A stretch of DNA of 64,000 nucleotides, taken from assembly GCA_036365515.1 (NCBI GenBank), contig CM070877.1, positions 9,395,101 to 9,459,100 of the forward strand. The letters run 5' to 3'. The notes under the pieces are model-generated. The model did not search any database and was not told the DNA's origin. It was given only the letters and a program-made list of their open reading frames with translations. Source of the stretch: Torymus aiolomorphi. Taxonomy: Eukaryota > Arthropoda > Insecta > Hymenoptera > Torymidae. A program made the translations under genes and the position numbers. Shown here piece by piece: positions 62,165 through 64,000 of this stretch. Positions within the stretch are counted from its first letter, which is position 1. Each line of letters starts with the position of its first letter.

Positions 62165-64000
62165 CTGGAAAGCACAAGGTGGAGTTTGAGTTGGTTATAA
62201 TTATTTCACGGTTGCTATATAGTCGTATGGAATTTATTGAAAAAATAGTGACATAAATTTCAAACAGAGTGAAGATTGGTCGTCAATTGGTCGGTTTCCT
62301 AAAGCCGTGAAATGTAATCTTAAATCATTACCCCTGGTGAAAATCGATTCCATTATTTATCTAATAAATAGCTAGTTTCACCAATATCTGTCAAAAACTA
62401 GACACGATGAAACGATTTTTCCGATTATATTCGCCATTTAATGGGCAGAATAATAGAATAAGTTTTTCACAGATTTACAATAGCTTATTTATGAGTATTT
62501 AAAAGATATTAAAGTTGACCAATTTTTTTTAGTTAAAAAATGACTAGTAAGAGGCTTGCTTTTATGACGAGGAGTGAGAGAGACAGAATCGAACGGAAAA
62601 ATCATTGTTTTTGTTTGTATCCCCTAAAACAGTACACTATAAATAAATTAAATATCAATAATTCGCGTGTACGTTGAAATTTCCTTTAAAACCTGGGACA
62701 AGAATACCCAATACTCGGACACTTTTGGATCTCATTTTTAAATGATGATTTTAGAGCCAATAACGCAAATTATTCATACTTTTAACGTCTTACCATTAAT
62801 TTAGGGCTAATTTTACTAATTTATGCAAAGAAAAAGACTCTAACATGTTTTTTTTTTTATTAAAAAATTAAGTTCGAAAAAATGTAAACAAGACCGCAGT
62901 ATTCGGACGTCGAGTTGGATGCAATACTCGGACATCGGTTTGACGCAGTACTCAGACATATGATTTTAAATGTGTCCGACTACTGCTTTATGCGAATTGA
63001 GTGGAATGTTAAGTCGGACAAAAATTTGCCTATACCTTCTTCTGAAACATAACCTCGATAAACTTTTAATTGATTTTGTGATGATTGTAAGGTCTGAATT
63101 AATACAAGATCGATTTTATTACGTAACTAATATTATAATGAATAAAATTGAACCATTTTTGTTATCAAATTAAAACAATAATAGTGGTTTTTTTACTGCT
63201 GTCCGAGTATTGGTGTCAATTTTCTCTTTGTCCGGGTATTGAGTATTTTACCTTACCAAAACCCAATCACATGCCAAGATATCTCGCTACTTATCAAAAC
63301 CCCAGAAAACTCCTATTATACCGATCCACCCCGCCTGCACCCGCAACCTCTCTTCCTCGTCATCCAAGAAACATCAGACGACCGCCACATCCTAAGACTC
63401 GTGCGCGAGCAAAGAGATGAAGGACGAGCGCAAGCTCCCAGAGAAGTCGAAGGGGAGAGAGGGGGGAAAGAGAATTTCTTTAGCTTTTGATGTCTCGTTC
63501 AAACATTAACACGTGCTACTCCAATTTGTTTACCCATCCGCTACTCGGTAATTTCCCCCTGCGCGCGGGCGCGAGTGTGCACATGGGCGAGCGCCAGAGA
63601 GATAAAGGCGTTATTCGTCGCGCGTGATGATTATAACGAGCGCAGTGAGAGAGGGAGAGAGAGTTTAGTCTGTGCGCATTTTCGCTCGAGTGTAACGACA
63701 TTGTTCGGCCGAGAGTCGGTTCTTATATGCACAATAGCGGAGTGTGTCTCTCGGACGTAAACTTTCGGCGCGTGTTTAGAGAGGTGAGGTGCAGCGGTGG
63801 TCCGCAGGAAATGGATTGTTGCACGAGGCTCGATATGTTGCAGTTTGCAAATTGGACTTTTAACTTATAATGTTGGACAAATAATCGAGTTGTATCTGGT
63901 GTGTGAAATTTTTGTTTTGTTTGGAGGTTTAGGCGTGGATTCATTTATAAAAGAATCATGGTGATGAATTTTGAATTAAAGGGTAACAGCATTCTTAGAT
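62165..64000. other. Presumed bagpipe intron / upstream DNA
   Basis: No further bap exon is recognised on the - strand. The stretch is AT-rich up to 63.3 kb, with the repeated TACTCGGAC motif family (separate entry), then a CpG/GA-rich block (63.35-63.75 kb). Confidence 0.55.
62702..63246. repeat. TACTCGGAC motif repeats with inverted ends
   Basis: ATACCCAATACTCGGACAC at 62,704 is mirrored by GTCCGGGTATTGAGTAT at 63,230-63,246, with another inverted copy at 63,201-63,211. Between them lie three tandem units of 24-25 bp (motif starts at 62,899, 62,924 and 62,948, of the form GCARTACTCGGACAT) and further GTCCGAC copies near 62,973. The inverted outer copies suggest a non-autonomous mobile element with subterminal repeats; a cluster of protein-binding sites is the alternative. 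Confidence 0.4.

Noticed and set aside
1..64000. tRNA, rRNA, CRISPR or bacterial operon features
   Set aside because: No A/B-box tRNA pattern or rRNA segment was noticed, and the spliced homeobox genes and retroelements show that this is eukaryotic DNA.

Overview
This is a mostly non-coding window of animal nuclear DNA, very probably insect. It carries parts of two NK-cluster homeobox genes at opposite ends: the 3' exon of a ladybird (lb/Lbx) gene on the + strand (15,494-15,861) and the two 3' exons of a bagpipe (bap/Nkx3) gene on the - strand (61,945-62,164 and 60,353-60,707). The linkage of ladybird with bagpipe is the arthropod NK cluster. Abundant (GA)n and (CA)n tracts, CpG-rich blocks alternating with very AT-rich DNA, and a Crypton-like tyrosine-recombinase gene of a kind common in wasps and ants suggest a hymenopteran, perhaps a parasitoid wasp. 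That placement is an inference and no species is claimed.

Layout. 1-950: two foldback (MITE-like) elements. 950-15,493: no exon seen, probably ladybird intron or upstream DNA, with GA-rich tracts and a recurring family of AACGTT/CAATATT islands. 15,494 to about 17,080: ladybird homeodomain exon and 3' UTR with three Pumilio-type sites. 17.1-29.8 kb: non-coding, with a degraded hammerhead-ribozyme-like motif at 17.6 kb. 29.8-35.0 kb: a mobile-element nest. It holds a LINE reverse-transcriptase fragment and a broken Crypton-like tyrosine-recombinase gene with an inserted Penelope-like element, which carries two inverted hammerhead motifs and is flanked by a 10-bp target duplication. An 18-bp direct repeat and inverted arms bracket the recombinase gene. 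35-46.9 kb: non-coding, microsatellite-rich. 46.9-48.2 kb: small repeats, including a mariner-type MITE between two copies of a 270-bp direct repeat. 48.2-53.8 kb: non-coding. 53.9-54.2 kb: another Penelope-type hammerhead and a degraded opposing one. 57.15-57.72 kb: a foldback element. 59.7-62.2 kb: bap, with a 60-nt hairpin in its likely 3' UTR. 62.2-64 kb: presumed bap intron or upstream DNA with a tandem 24-25 bp motif.

The two homeobox genes are convergent, about 43 kb apart, and both continue outside the window: their first exons with the expected eh1/TN repressor motifs were not found. In Drosophila both act in mesoderm patterning (bap in visceral mesoderm, ladybird in muscle and heart precursors), so the non-coding DNA between them is a reasonable place for enhancers, although none can be shown by eye. 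The most unusual material is the set of Penelope-type hammerhead motifs, the nested Penelope/recombinase insertion with its candidate recombination sites, and the hairpin beside bap.
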